The notes: generated by a model not told the origin, from the letters alone. Numbered from the stretch's first letter, positions 36,304 through 46,995 are shown. The stretch is DNA of 64,000 bases from Pseudomonadota bacterium (GCA_020161775.1 JAIUOW010000024.1:1-64000); one strand, 5' to 3'. A program made the numbers and translations.

Positions 36304-38208
36304 ATGAGCAAGCAAACCCTGTCCTTCCAGGCCGAAGTGGCCCAGCTGCTTCACCTTGTCACCCATTCGCTGTATTCCAACCCGGAAATCTTCCTGCGTG
36401 AGCTGATTTCCAACGCGTCCGACGCCTGCGACAAGCTGCGCTTCGAGGCGCTGAACAACCCGGCCCTGTACGAAGACGCGCCCAACCTGGAAGTGCGCGT
36501 GAGCTACGACAAGGACGCCAGGACCCTGACCATTGCCGACAACGGCATCGGCCTGAGCCAGCAGGAAGCGATTGACAACCTGGGCACCATCGCCAAGAGC
36601 GGCACGCGCGAATTCATGGGCAGGCTGTCGGGCGACCAGAAAGCGGATGCCCAGCTGATTGGCCAGTTTGGCGTGGGCTTTTATTCGGGCTTCATCGTGG
36701 CCGACAAAATCACCGTCGAATCGCGCCGCGCGGGCGCCGCCGCGGGCGAGGGCGTGCGCTGGACCAGCGGCGGCACCGGCGACTTCGAGGTGGAAACCAT
36801 CGAGCGGGCCCAGCGCGGTACCAGCGTCACGCTGCACCTGCGCGACGATGCCCAGGACTACCTGAATACCTGGAAGCTCAAGGACATCATCGGCAAATAC
36901 TCCGACCACATTGCCCTGCCCATCCTGATGCGCAAGGAAGAATGGAAGGAAGGGGAAGAAGGCAAGGGCGGCGAAATGGTGCTCACCGACGAGTGGGAAA
37001 CCGTCAACCAGGCCAGCGCCCTGTGGACGCGGCCCAAGAAAAACATCACCGACGAACAGTACGCCGAGTTCTACAAGGCCATCAGCCACGACTTTGAAGC
37101 GCCGCTGGCCTGGGCCCACAACCGCGTGGAAGGCAGCTCTGAATACACGCAGCTGCTGTTCATCCCGGGCAAGGCGCCGTTTGACCTGTGGAACCGCGAC
37201 AAGAAGGCCGGCGTCAAGCTCTACGTCAAGCGCGTGTTCATCATGGACGACGCCGAGGCCTTGATGCCCACCTACCTGCGGTTTGTGAAGGGCGTGATCG
37301 ACTCCGCCGACCTGCCGCTGAACGTGAGCCGCGAGCTGCTGCAGGAAAGCCGCGACGTGAAAGCCATCCGCGACGGCAGCACCAAGCGCGTGCTGTCCAT
37401 GCTGGAAGACCTGGCCCGCCAGGAAAAAGAGGGTGAAAGCGATGAGGCCAAGGCCAAGTACGGCAAGTTCTACGCCGAATTCGGCGCTGTGCTGAAAGAA
37501 GGCCTGGGCGAAGACTTTGCCAACCGCGATCGCCTGGCGAAGCTGCTTCGCTTTGCCTCCACCACCAGCGACACCGTGAGCGTGAGCCTGGCCGACTACA
37601 AGGCCCGCATGAAGGAAGGCCAGGACGCGATCTACTACATCACGGCTGACACGCTGGCCGCAGCCAAAAACAGCCCGCAGCTGGAAGTGTTCCGCAAGAA
37701 GGGCATTGAAGTGCTCTTGATGACCGACCGCGTGGACGAATGGGCGCTGAGCCACCTGAGCGAATTTGACGGCACGCCGATGCAAAGCGTGGCCAAGGGC
37801 GCGGTGGACCTGGGCAAGCTGCAGGACGAAGCCGAAAAGAAGGCGGCCGAGGAAGCCGCGGAAGCGTTCAAGCCGGTGCTGGCCAAGCTGAAAGAGGCCC
37901 TGAAAGACAAGGCCGAGGACGTGCGCGTGACCACCCGCCTGGTTGATTCACCCGCCTGCCTGGTGGTGAAGGACCAGGGCATGAGCCTGCAGCTGGCGCG
38001 CATGCTCAAGGCCGCAGGCCAGGCCGCGCCCGAGGTCAAGCCCGTGCTGGAGGTGAACGCCGACCATGCCCTGGTGAAAAAGCTGGACGGCAGCGTGCAC
38101 TTCAACGACCTGGCCCACATCCTGTTTGACCAGGCCCTGCTGGCCGAAGGCGGCCTGCCGGACGACCCGGCGGCGTATGTGCGCCGCGTGAACGCGCTGC
38201 TGGTGTAA
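36304..38208 (+). CDS. htpG: Molecular chaperone HtpG (Hsp90)
   Basis: This 634-aa protein has full family length and the GHKL ATP-binding motifs [26 protein letters not shown] and [14 protein letters not shown], followed by the middle domain ([28 protein letters not shown]) and a C-terminal dimerisation domain. It lacks the eukaryotic MEEVD tail, as expected. It is a cytosolic ATP-dependent chaperone for late folding steps and stress. Monocistronic in appearance. Confidence 0.95.
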   Translation: MSKQTLSFQAEVAQLLHLVTHSLYSNPEIFLRELISNASDACDKLRFEALNNPALYEDAPNLEVRVSYDKDARTLTIADNGIGLSQQEAIDNLGTIAKSGTREFMGRLSGDQKADAQLIGQFGVGFYSGFIVADKITVESRRAGAAAGEGVRWTSGGTGDFEVETIERAQRGTSVTLHLRDDAQDYLNTWKLKDIIGKYSDHIALPILMRKEEWKEGEEGKGGEMVLTDEWETVNQASALWTRPKKNITDEQYAEFYKAISHDFEAPLAWAHNRVEGSSEYTQLLFIPGKAPFDLWNRDKKAGVKLYVKRVFIMDDAEALMPTYLRFVKGVIDSADLPLNVSRELLQESRDVKAIRDGSTKRVLSMLEDLARQEKEGESDEAKAKYGKFYAEFGAVLKEGLGEDFANRDRLAKLLRFASTTSDTVSVSLADYKARMKEGQDAIYYITADTLAAAKNSPQLEVFRKKGIEVLLMTDRVDEWALSHLSEFDGTPMQSVAKGAVDLGKLQDEAEKKAAEEAAEAFKPVLAKLKEALKDKAEDVRVTTRLVDSPACLVVKDQGMSLQLARMLKAAGQAAPEVKPVLEVNADHALVKKLDGSVHFNDLAHILFDQALLAEGGLPDDPAAYVRRVNALLV

Positions 38209-38261
38209 AGATGGGGCGCGCGGATACACCCGCGCGCTTTGCCCGCTCCTAGAATGACCGG

Positions 38262-38669
38262 ATGACGCATACCCCACGCTTGTTGATGGCGCCCTGGGCG
38301 CTGGCGCTGCTGGCCCTGGCGGGCTGCGGCACGGCCGGCGTGGGCGTGGGCATCAACATCCCGGTGGGCCCGGTGTCTGTCGGGGTTGGCGTGGGCTCTG
38401 GCGGCGCTACCGTAGGCGTGGGCACGGGCGTGGGCCCGGTCGGCGTAGGGGTGGGCGTCAACCAGCGTGGCGTGGTCTCGGGCGGCGTGGGCGTGGGTGC
38501 GAGCACCCCCATCGGCAACAGCGGCGCCCGCGCGGGCCTGGGGGTTGGCACCGGCACGGTGCTGTACGACCCGCAGAACCGGAACACCACGGCGCCGGCC
38601 GCGACGATCCGCGGCACGCCTGGTGCACGGCAAACCGCACCGGCGGCGGGTGACCTGGTTGCGCCGTAG
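38262..38669 (+). CDS. Gly/Val-repeat lipoprotein
   Basis: This 135-aa protein has a signal peptide and lipobox LAGC. The mature region, residues about 23-95, is a low-complexity run of alternating Gly and Val (GVGVG, PVGVGVGV), then a tail rich in Thr, Ala and Pro. Such sequences form glycine-rich outer-membrane lipoproteins of unknown role. It lies just left of the CRISPR leader or trailer region. Confidence 0.72.
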   Translation: MTHTPRLLMAPWALALLALAGCGTAGVGVGINIPVGPVSVGVGVGSGGATVGVGTGVGPVGVGVGVNQRGVVSGGVGVGASTPIGNSGARAGLGVGTGTVLYDPQNRNTTAPAATIRGTPGARQTAPAAGDLVAP

Positions 38670-38904
38670 CGGCGCGGACGTGCCGTCGACAAACACCAAC
38701 GTAATCGGTGAAAATCAAAATCGATCACGGCACGCTTTGGGCGTTTGGCGGCCGGTGCAAGCAGGTTGCTCCCGTGATCACCTTTCTAGCGAGTTTGGCT
38801 GACTTTCGAAAGACTTCAGCACATCTCCAAAACTGTGTTGGCTCAGATTCTTGAACAACGCGCGAAGCGCTGACTTCACAAGGCAGGTCCTCCTGCGTTG
38901 TGAA
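38670..38904. other. Non-coding region at left end of CRISPR array
   Basis: This 235-bp region without a credible gene holds an inverted repeat GATCACGG (38723-38730) / CCGTGATC (38772-38779), and its right edge is a strong hairpin that runs into the first repeat. It is either the leader or the trailer flank of the array. No clear promoter could be fixed. Confidence 0.5.
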
Positions 38905-38908
38905 GTCA
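38871..38908. repeat. Hairpin abutting and entering the first CRISPR repeat
   Basis: The outer stem TGACTTCACAA (38871-38881) / TTGTGAAGTCA (38898-38908) is perfect. An inner stem GCAGG / CCTGC closes a TCCT loop, with one G-G mismatch between. The right arm supplies the altered first bases of the degenerate terminal repeat (from 38905). Confidence 0.8.
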
Positions 38909-41900
38909 CAGCTCCCTCTCTCACCCCGGATAGCTACACTCGCGCCAACGCCAACGTGCCCCGGCAGCGCCGTTGTAGCTCCCTCTCTCACCCCGGATAG
39001 CTACACTCCAGGAGAAATCGTCCATAGTCGCCGCACCTGTTGTAGCTCCCTCTCTCACCCCGGATAGCTACACTCCCTGACTGGTCTGACACGCAGATTC
39101 TGGCGGTTGTAGCTCCCTCTCTCACCCCGGATAGCTACACTCTTTGAGCGCGGCGACGATCTTCCCCTGATTGTTGTAGCTCCCTCTCTCACCCCGGATA
39201 GCTACACTCGCCGGGGTTGTAGTCATTGGTGACCGTGGCGTTGTAGCTCCCTCTCTCACCCCGGATAGCTACACTCCATCGTCAAGGCCTTTGCTGAGGG
39301 CGAAGCGTTGTAGCTCCCTCTCTCACCCCGGATAGCTACACTCAAAAGCGAATACCAGAAACTCAATGAAGAGGTTGTAGCTCCCTCTCTCACCCCGGAT
39401 AGCTACACTCGCCAACCAGTGGGAGGGCGCTGTCGTGTACGTTGTAGCTCCCTCTCTCACCCCGGATAGCTACACTCGCTGGCTACATCTTGGCCATCGG
39501 ACCCATCGTTGTAGCTCCCTCTCTCACCCCGGATAGCTACACTCCGACTGTATCGATTCAGGCCCTCCGGCATGGTTGTAGCTCCCTCTCTCACCCCGGA
39601 TAGCTACACTCTAGTTCGGGTGTGACAGAGTGCAGGTTGCGGTTGTAGCTCCCTCTCTCACCCCGGATAGCTACACTCGAACGGTCAGCCGGGGATGCCG
39701 TCACTGTGGTTGTAGCTCCCTCTCTCACCCCGGATAGCTACACTCACGGGCGCAACGTACTCAACGGGCATCACCGTTGTAGCTCCCTCTCTCACCCCGG
39801 ATAGCTACACTCAGCGAAGCCATCACATCGTCCGGGCTGGTTGTTGTAGCTCCCTCTCTCACCCCGGATAGCTACACTCGATACCCGTGGCCTAACCCGT
39901 GGGCCAACTGTTGTAGCTCCCTCTCTCACCCCGGATAGCTACACTCGCAGTCACCAGCATGATGTACGGGCCGTGCGTTGTAGCTCCCTCTCTCACCCCG
40001 GATAGCTACACTCCCGGCAACAACTCTTTCCCGAATAATGGAGGTTGTAGCTCCCTCTCTCACCCCGGATAGCTACACTCAGCCCACTGTTGACATGCAG
40101 CCGACGGAGTGTTGTAGCTCCCTCTCTCACCCCGGATAGCTACACTCTTGAGACCGACATTCCCCGCGTCATCTATAGTTGTAGCTCCCTCTCTCACCCC
40201 GGATAGCTACACTCCCCGGCAAACAGGGTGAGGTGATCTGGCAAGTTGTAGCTCCCTCTCTCACCCCGGATAGCTACACTCCCTTGGGTTGATGAATCGT
40301 CAGGGTTTGACGTTGTAGCTCCCTCTCTCACCCCGGATAGCTACACTCCCCGCTGGCGGGGGCCTGTTGATAAGTCGGGTTGTAGCTCCCTCTCTCACCC
40401 CGGATAGCTACACTCGCGGAGACGGGCCATCATCGCGGCCAGATCGTTGTAGCTCCCTCTCTCACCCCGGATAGCTACACTCGCTGATGTGCGCCATCAC
40501 GTGGTTGGTGCGGTTGTAGCTCCCTCTCTCACCCCGGATAGCTACACTCGCGCCGCGCATCTTGCACAGCGACGGCGCTGTTGTAGCTCCCTCTCTCACC
40601 CCGGATAGCTACACTCGTTGTATGCCAGCACAGGCGCACCGACCAGGTTGTAGCTCCCTCTCTCACCCCGGATAGCTACACTCCATATTTCGTGCGGCAT
40701 AACCTGAAAGGAAGTTGTAGCTCCCTCTCTCACCCCGGATAGCTACACTCTGATTCTCCCGATACGTGAGGGTTAGGAGCGTTGTAGCTCCCTCTCTCAC
40801 CCCGGATAGCTACACTCAAAGGGCAGGCAATCAGGTGCATCAAGGCAGTTGTAGCTCCCTCTCTCACCCCGGATAGCTACACTCGCTGAGGCCGGAATAC
40901 TGGGCGACCATACGGTTGTAGCTCCCTCTCTCACCCCGGATAGCTACACTCTGTCCGAATCATCTATGAGCTCGTGATCGAGTTGTAGCTCCCTCTCTCA
41001 CCCCGGATAGCTACACTCCCGACGCCTGCCGCAGCATCGCCACTCAACGTTGTAGCTCCCTCTCTCACCCCGGATAGCTACACTCCGGCGCGGGAGAATA
41101 CCAATCCCCCAAACGGTTGTAGCTCCCTCTCTCACCCCGGATAGCTACACTCCCCATCGGCGTGATGGTGGAGGCTGAGCGCGTTGTAGCTCCCTCTCTC
41201 ACCCCGGATAGCTACACTCTGAGATCGAGGAAACCTGAACATGACACCCGTTGTAGCTCCCTCTCTCACCCCGGATAGCTACACTCTGTCCGAATCATCT
41301 ATAAGCTCATGATCGAGTTGTAGCTCCCTCTCTCACCCCGGATAGCTACACTCTTGCCACACACCGACTACCTAAACACGCCAGTTGTAGCTCCCTCTCT
41401 CACCCCGGATAGCTACACTCGCCGGCGCCCTGGGCGCCAGCGCCACGCTGGTTGTAGCTCCCTCTCTCACCCCGGATAGCTACACTCACGCGGCCAGTGG
41501 CGCCGCCCGTGCCCATTGTTGTAGCTCCCTCTCTCACCCCGGATAGCTACACTCCCACCGTTGACGCTGGCATTCGTCAGCACGGTTGTAGCTCCCTCTC
41601 TCACCCCGGATAGCTACACTCGCGCCGCGTTCCCGATGCGCTTGGTCAGCAGTTGTAGCTCCCTCTCTCACCCCGGATAGCTACACTCGCCAGCGCCAGC
41701 CCGATGTAGGGCACAGCGGTTGTAGCTCCCTCTCTCACCCCGGATAGCTACACTCTGAAAGACCCCGACACCAAACGCCTCGGCGGTTGTAGCTCCCTCT
41801 CTCACCCCGGATAGCTACACTCCTCGAAATACTTGAAGGTATTTTCGCTTATGTTGTAGCTCCCTCTCTCACCCCGGATAGCTACACTCAGATCAGGGAC

Positions 41901-42291
41901 AGCAACTATGCCTTGTGTTGTTGTAGCTCCCTCTCTCACCCCGGATAGCTACACTCGACATAAACACGTTCGCAGGACACTGCCCGGTTGTAGCTCCCTC
42001 TCTCACCCCGGATAGCTACACTCAGTTTTTTTGGCCTTGCCCTCTTTCACATTGTTGTAGCTCCCTCTCTCACCCCGGATAGCTACACTCATCGTTAAAG
42101 CCTTTAAACAGGGCGAAGCCGTTGTAGCTCCCTCTCTCACCCCGGATAGCTACACTCTCTAGCTCAGCCTGTGAAGGCTCAGGATAGGTTGTAGCTCCCT
42201 CTCTCACCCCGGATAGCTACACTCAATGGCGCTGCTTCTGCTACCAGGCGGCTGGTTGTAGCTCCCTCTCTCACCCCGGATAGCTACACTC
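38905..42291 (+). CRISPR. Type II-C CRISPR array, 51 repeats and 50 spacers
   Basis: The 37-bp repeat starts GTTGTAGCTCCCTC and ends GGATAGCTACACTC. Repeat starts follow an exact 67-bp period from 38905 to 42255, so every spacer is 30 bp. All repeats that I read are identical except the first, whose positions 3-5 differ (GTCACA instead of GTTGTA). The 5' part pairs with the anti-repeat of the tracrRNA at 46999-47032, which sets the crRNA strand as +. The repeat resembles that of Neisseria (GTTGTAGCTCCC start). In Neisseria each repeat carries a crRNA promoter ending TACAAT; here the corresponding box is TACACT. Two pairs of related spacers are present: 39277 with 42091, and 40952 with 41287. 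Confidence 0.99.
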
Positions 42292-42305
42292 TGACCCGCT
42301 CGAAA

Positions 42306-42340
42306 CCCGCTCCAAGCCTGGCTTGGAGCGGGCTTTCGTT
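42306..42340 (+). terminator. Terminator at right end of CRISPR array
   Basis: The perfect 12-bp stem CCCGCTCCAAGC / GCTTGGAGCGGG with a CTG loop is followed by CTTTCGTT. It lies 14 bp after the last repeat and 14-49 bp from the cas2 stop, so it can stop array transcription on the + strand and, less strongly, the convergent cas operon. Confidence 0.85.
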
Positions 42341-42354
42341 ATGAAAAACCCTGG

Positions 42355-42687
42355 TCAGAACAGCACAATTTGGGCTGCGTTCACCTTTTTTTCCTGAAAA
42401 AGGGGCAGACCAACCAACAGTTTCATCCCCGCGTACTGCTTTTCTGTCACTGTGAGTACCCGAATAGAGCCTTCCGATGGCAGGTTGGCCAAGAGGCGTT
42501 TCATGTGCTTCTCGCCGGCATCCGCCCCGTTCAGGATGCGGCCATACACAGAAAACTGGATCATGTCGTAGCCGTCATTGAGCAGGAATCGGCGGAACTG
42601 TGTGTAAGCGCGACGTTCGGCCTTGGTCACCACGGGCAAATCGAAGAAGACCATCATTCGCATGAATCGCCTCGTGTCCTGGCTCAT
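42355..42687 (-). CDS. cas2: CRISPR-associated endoribonuclease/adaptation protein Cas2
   Basis: This 110-aa protein has the ferredoxin-like Cas2 fold start [42 protein letters not shown]; the Asp in FFDLP is the conserved family residue. It forms the integration complex with Cas1. It begins 11 nt after the cas1 stop and is the last gene of the cas9-cas1-cas2 operon. The absence of csn2 and cas4 makes the locus type II-C. Confidence 0.97.
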   Translation of the reverse strand: MSQDTRRFMRMMVFFDLPVVTKAERRAYTQFRRFLLNDGYDMIQFSVYGRILNGADAGEKHMKRLLANLPSEGSIRVLTVTEKQYAGMKLLVGLPLFQEKKVNAAQIVLF

Positions 42688-42698
42688 AGGCTTGCGCG

Positions 42699-43607
42699 CT
42701 ACATTTCGTGCCGATGCTGATTCAGCCCAATCAGTTTTGGCAATTCCAGTACTTGTTCGCTGCCTCCGTCATACATGCGCGCCATTGACTCGGCCGCTTG
42801 TTCTACCGAAGACAGTACGCTCATCACGCCGCGTGGCATGGCGACGTCGACGTTGAGCAGTCCAACCAAAGCGATCTTGTCTACGGGGCTCAACTCGACG
42901 GAATCATCTGTCTTTCGATTGGTCGCTACAAAAAGATCAACTATCGGTCGATAGGGCTCAATCAAGTCGTCCGCCAGATTGAACGCATTTAGTTCGCTCG
43001 CATGAAAGATACCGATGGTGGGCAGCAGTCCGTGAGCGACCAAGGCACGCGCGCAGGCACCACGCATTACTGCATAGCCGTAGTCCAGGGCCGCGTTGGC
43101 CCAAGTCTCCTGCGCCCGCGTGAAACTGCGGCCCATGATCTGCGGGAAGTAGTACGCGCTGGCCTGCGCTTCCATGTTGCCCGTATCGCCTGAGCGAACG
43201 CGGCGCGCATACGACTCCAGTCTCTCGTGGTCGCCAGAGTTCAGCATCTTCATGCAGAACACCTGATTGTTGATCTTTGCTTGCACTACAGTAGCCCAAG
43301 CCCGCTTGCCAGTTGGCTTGTCCAAGTCAAGCTGCAGTCGCAGCATGCGTGTAGCTCGACTGTGGCTTTGGAATGGCAAAAATACGCCGCTGGGTTGATG
43401 GTTGTCACCGGTGGCATAGAGGCCGATGCCGTATTCGGCGCAAGCAGACAAGACCGGGTGAGTGAGGGTGATCTCACGGTTGTTAAGAACGATCACCGCA
43501 ATGTCTTCGAACGGAACGCGAGCTGATTTTTCTTGTTCGATGACCAGCGCAAAGTGATCGCGCTTGAGCTTGGCTGGATTGCTGACAACAACGCTACGCC
43601 AGACCAC
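42699..43607 (-). CDS. cas1: CRISPR-associated integrase Cas1
   Basis: This 302-aa protein has the type II Cas1 pattern with the metal-binding residues Glu146 (GNMEAQAS), His212 ([17 protein letters not shown]) and Glu227 ([10 protein letters not shown]). It joins prespacers to the array end with Cas2. The start overlaps the cas9 stop by 14 nt (43594-43607), indicating translational coupling. Confidence 0.97.
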   Translation of the reverse strand: MVWRSVVVSNPAKLKRDHFALVIEQEKSARVPFEDIAVIVLNNREITLTHPVLSACAEYGIGLYATGDNHQPSGVFLPFQSHSRATRMLRLQLDLDKPTGKRAWATVVQAKINNQVFCMKMLNSGDHERLESYARRVRSGDTGNMEAQASAYYFPQIMGRSFTRAQETWANAALDYGYAVMRGACARALVAHGLLPTIGIFHASELNAFNLADDLIEPYRPIVDLFVATNRKTDDSVELSPVDKIALVGLLNVDVAMPRGVMSVLSSVEQAAESMARMYDGGSEQVLELPKLIGLNQHRHEM

Positions 43608-46600
43608 TTCGCTTCTCCGCAGGTGCCGGGTAGGCCCGTCCCAATGTGTCGACGTGAAGCTTTTCGAGTGAGATGCAAGTTTTCACGCCGATACCTCGTA
43701 CGAGGCCATCCTTTCCGACCGCCTGATTTCGGTCATGGACCCATAGGCTGATTGCTCCAGTGGATCGATCACATCCTGCGTAATATCCAAGAACTGAATC
43801 TTTCTTCAATGTGACTCTTAAAAGATCGTTTGGATATGCGGAGAAGAGGAAATCGCTTTCCTGCACTTCAGTCCACTCGCTTTCGTCCTTGTAGGCCACG
43901 ATAGCTCTGTTTGGAAGTCCTGCTACTTTGTGATGGACATACACAGGAACTACGTGAAACTTCCTCGAGCTCAGAAAAAAATCCACTCTTAGCATCGAAT
44001 CATTCTTGGCAATTCCCCCGCGGATTGCTAAGCCGCTCAGCTTGTCAATTACTAATGTCACAGTGCGCACAACTGGCCCCGTAGAATTCCCCTGCTTGTC
44101 CGGCTTGCGCAGCGGATTGTCAGCAGGAAATGCCTTGTCAGCCTTTCCTGCATGCGCTTCAAGCCGGGTGCGGATGGCGCTGTACAACTTCTCGTTGCGA
44201 TGCGGGTCGGCAAGGTTGTTTAAGTCCTTGAGAGTGAGGCTGGAAAGTGCGACTTTCTGAGTCACGCCGCCTTGCTTCAAGAGCCGCTGCGGTTGCGCAT
44301 AAATTGTTTCCTTGTGCGCCGCACCTCCGTTGCGTCGTTGCGGCGCGCGCGAAACAAACAGAGGGCGGATGCACTCAAGGGCTTGAGGCGAATAACTTCC
44401 CAGACGGCCTGCTTCTTCGCGCAGCGCTGCAACATCGTCGGTCTTGAGTCGCAGCGTCAGTTCATGCCTGAAGTGGGACCAAGGGTCGGGAAAATGTTCT
44501 GTCAGCCGCTGATGCGCTGACGGACTGTTGATCTCGCCAGTCTCCGGGTCGGGAAATCCCTCGCGCAGGTTCTCCAGCTCCTTCTTTCTGGCGTAATCCG
44601 CCAGGCGTTTGACCATGGCGTGACTGCATGCAGCGACCACGGTGGCGTCAAGCGCGTGATGGCGGTCGCTCTCGTCACGAGTCTTGATCAATCCCCAGCG
44701 GGCGCGCAGAAAGCTGGTGAGTTGACCGTTCAGCACGACGCACCGCTTGTTGTCGCTGCCGTCGGCCAACTGCAGGTATTGCTCCACGTAGTTCTTGAAG
44801 AACTTGCAGATATACCGCGTGTCATTGAGGTTTCGATCCTTGAAGGAACTGGCCTCCTCTGCACCGTAGTTCTTGCGCAGCAGGCGACTGCGCTTTGCCT
44901 GACGATAGGATTTGTTTCCTTCGACCCAGGAAACGAAATTACGCCAACGCTCGGATTCGCTCGCGCCGTCCAGAAATTCATACGGCGTTCGGTTCCCCTT
45001 GTCCTGATTGACTTTGGTCAGTGCGAGAACCTTGTTGTTCTTGCTGTCGTCATAGCTGCGGGAGTAGGGCAGCGCATGGTCCACTTGAACATAACTTGGA
45101 TCATCAATGACACGATGCAGGTCAAGGGGCTCCAGGGAATAGCCGCATTTACCGTGTTGCTCCCGGTACAGAAGCCATTTCTCGAATTCAACCCCTGAGG
45201 GGCGGCGATTGAAATCAGCTGTGAACTGCTCCCGAGCTTTCTCGTTTTTTTCTCTGTATTCCTTCTGTAGCTTCTCGATATCGCGTCGTTCGTCCATCGG
45301 ACGCGAAAGGTCCCGCGCCATCTCAATATGTACAGACCAGGGCGCTCCGTACTCCTTGATCAGCGCATTCACCACCTTGCGAGCCTGATTGAGTGCGCGC
45401 AGAACAACCGGATTGCGCGGAATATCGATGTCATCCCGAAATTTCATGCGGCCGTCTTTGTCGCGGCCGTCGTAGAACGGGGGCAAGAATCTTAGGCTTC
45501 CTGCGCCTGCAACAAAGCGTTGGCTGTGATGGCCGTAGTCGGGAATCTTCGCGACAGCCTCGTCATAGCGATGGCCTTGCTCCATCAGCGGAACGATCTG
45601 CCGCAAGGCTTTGAGGGACAGGGCGTGGAACTTGTCAAACCGAATTCCCAGCAATGTCTCAATAACCCTTGAGTCTCCTGGCAGGCCAAGCTTCTCCAGC
45701 TCCGCCTCGACCTCCTTGTCGTCCTTGTAGACGCTCAGAACCCACGCAATGCCGTCCAGTTGCTCTGGACGGCCTTCAATGGCGGCAGTGGAGATCTGAT
45801 CCCACTCGGATTTCAAACCACTCTTGTTAAAAGCGAGGCGAAGCTCGTGCCACGCTGGCAACTTGACCAGCGGCTGGTCTTCCGGGTCTTTTGCTTTCTC
45901 TTCTTCCTTTTGTTTTCCGCTTGGATACGCCAGACCGCCAAAGCGAAAAGACTCGCCAAGCTTTCCGGCTTGGACAAGTGCCTTGCGCAAGGTTTTGTAC
46001 GTGAACTTCTCGCCTGACTGATAGGGCAACGGCAGTGAGAACCGGCGCTCGTCGTCGTTGAGTCCGCGCGAAACGCCATCCACGATAACCCTCAGGTTGT
46101 TCAGCCGCGTCAGCCAGACGTGGCGCTCCGCCGTAAAGCTGGCTTTGGGCGCGCGGTATTCACCCTTTTCAAAGGTGCAATGACCCAGCATTTTGAGAAG
46201 GTCTTTGCCTGCGAGCGCGGGTTTCTGCGACCAAAGGAGGCCGCTGCGCGAGCCGTTGCGGCCGCGCAATGCTTCCTCCAGCGCCGGTGTCGCATAGGGG
46301 TTGCCGTGCTCCCGCTGGGACGCGAAGAGGCTTGCCAACTCGGCGTCGAGCAAAACACGGGATAGCGCCTTGCCATAGTCGCCCCGCTTGTTGCGCTGTG
46401 CATCCGGGAATTCGGCCAAGACCATTTCAGCTGCGGTCCGGTAGCCCTTTTCCGTCATCAGCTTCTTCGTATGAGCCAGCCCCGCCTTGACCCTCCCACT
46501 TTCCCCTTTGGTGTCCTCATCGGCCTTTCGCTCTTCGGCTCTGCTGATCCAGTGAAAGCCGCGGTGCTTGCACAGGTGATAGATCACTCGAGCCCATTCC

Positions 46601-46971
46601 ATGGGCGTCAATTGCCGGTCCAGGCCGGCTACTCGCAGCGCCCAGGTGGAGTCCGTGAAGTTGGGTTGGGTCTTCAACGCATCTACAGAGTTCAGGACGC
46701 CATGTCGCTTGAGCAAACGTCCCAGCTTTGTCAGTCGCCACGCCCGCCGCCAAAGGCGTCGGCGCAGCAAGCGCGCTTTCCGTCGTTGCAGATTCAGCGA
46801 CTCGCCTTTGTCGGCGGTTTCTGCTTTGTCGAAGGCGCGCACGCCCAAGTCAATGATCCGCCTCTCGGAAATGACCGACCAGCCGACAGACGCAATGCCA
46901 ATGTCGAGCCCGAAGGTGAATGGACCTTCATTGGAAACCGGGCTTTTCCCCGTTTGCTGGTTGTCACCCAT
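43594..46971 (-). CDS. cas9: Type II-C CRISPR endonuclease Cas9
   Basis: This 1125-aa protein is within the compact II-C size class (Neisseria Cas9 is about 1080). RuvC-I FGLDIGIASVGWSV carries Asp23. The arginine-rich bridge helix spans residues 62-90 (QRRKARLLRRRLWRRAWRL). RuvC-II HIEMARD carries Glu550. The HNH motif has Asp631, His632 and Asn655 (QVDHALPYSRSYDDSKNNKV). RuvC-III HHALDA carries His772 and Asp775. All catalytic residues are present, so the nuclease should be active. The start ATG 46971 has GAGGACGAGGAC upstream; the tracrRNA promoter on the other strand overlaps it. The PAM cannot be read from sequence. Confidence 0.98.
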   Translation of the reverse strand: MGDNQQTGKSPVSNEGPFTFGLDIGIASVGWSVISERRIIDLGVRAFDKAETADKGESLNLQRRKARLLRRRLWRRAWRLTKLGRLLKRHGVLNSVDALKTQPNFTDSTWALRVAGLDRQLTPMEWARVIYHLCKHRGFHWISRAEERKADEDTKGESGRVKAGLAHTKKLMTEKGYRTAAEMVLAEFPDAQRNKRGDYGKALSRVLLDAELASLFASQREHGNPYATPALEEALRGRNGSRSGLLWSQKPALAGKDLLKMLGHCTFEKGEYRAPKASFTAERHVWLTRLNNLRVIVDGVSRGLNDDERRFSLPLPYQSGEKFTYKTLRKALVQAGKLGESFRFGGLAYPSGKQKEEEKAKDPEDQPLVKLPAWHELRLAFNKSGLKSEWDQISTAAIEGRPEQLDGIAWVLSVYKDDKEVEAELEKLGLPGDSRVIETLLGIRFDKFHALSLKALRQIVPLMEQGHRYDEAVAKIPDYGHHSQRFVAGAGSLRFLPPFYDGRDKDGRMKFRDDIDIPRNPVVLRALNQARKVVNALIKEYGAPWSVHIEMARDLSRPMDERRDIEKLQKEYREKNEKAREQFTADFNRRPSGVEFEKWLLYREQHGKCGYSLEPLDLHRVIDDPSYVQVDHALPYSRSYDDSKNNKVLALTKVNQDKGNRTPYEFLDGASESERWRNFVSWVEGNKSYRQAKRSRLLRKNYGAEEASSFKDRNLNDTRYICKFFKNYVEQYLQLADGSDNKRCVVLNGQLTSFLRARWGLIKTRDESDRHHALDATVVAACSHAMVKRLADYARKKELENLREGFPDPETGEINSPSAHQRLTEHFPDPWSHFRHELTLRLKTDDVAALREEAGRLGSYSPQALECIRPLFVSRAPQRRNGGAAHKETIYAQPQRLLKQGGVTQKVALSSLTLKDLNNLADPHRNEKLYSAIRTRLEAHAGKADKAFPADNPLRKPDKQGNSTGPVVRTVTLVIDKLSGLAIRGGIAKNDSMLRVDFFLSSRKFHVVPVYVHHKVAGLPNRAIVAYKDESEWTEVQESDFLFSAYPNDLLRVTLKKDSVLGYYAGCDRSTGAISLWVHDRNQAVGKDGLVRGIGVKTCISLEKLHVDTLGRAYPAPAEKRSGLA

Positions 46972-46989
46972 GTCCTCGTCCTCTAGAAT
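46961..46989 (+). promoter_or_regulatory. Predicted tracrRNA promoter
   Basis: TTGTCA (46961-46966) and TAGAAT (46984-46989) are separated by 17 bp, which predicts a start near 46996. The -35 box lies inside the first codons of cas9 on the opposite strand. Confidence 0.7.
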
Positions 46990-46995
46990 TCACCC

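Noticed and set aside
39210-39239. Spacer 5 contains GTTGTAGT
   Set aside because: The match to the repeat is 7-8 bases, below what would suggest a chimeric unit.
40349-40378. Spacer 22 shares CCGCTGGCGGGGG with the DUF11 repeats
   Set aside because: Only 13 bases of a GC-rich run match and the rest differs, so self-targeting is not supported.
40617-40646. Spacer 26 begins GTTGTA like the repeat
   Set aside because: Similarity stops after six bases and spacing is normal, so it is chance rather than a broken repeat.
39947-41718. Spacers 16 and 42 read similar PYI-L type peptides on the reverse strand
   Set aside because: Only about 17 of 26 bases match and the changes are not mainly silent; insufficient against chance.
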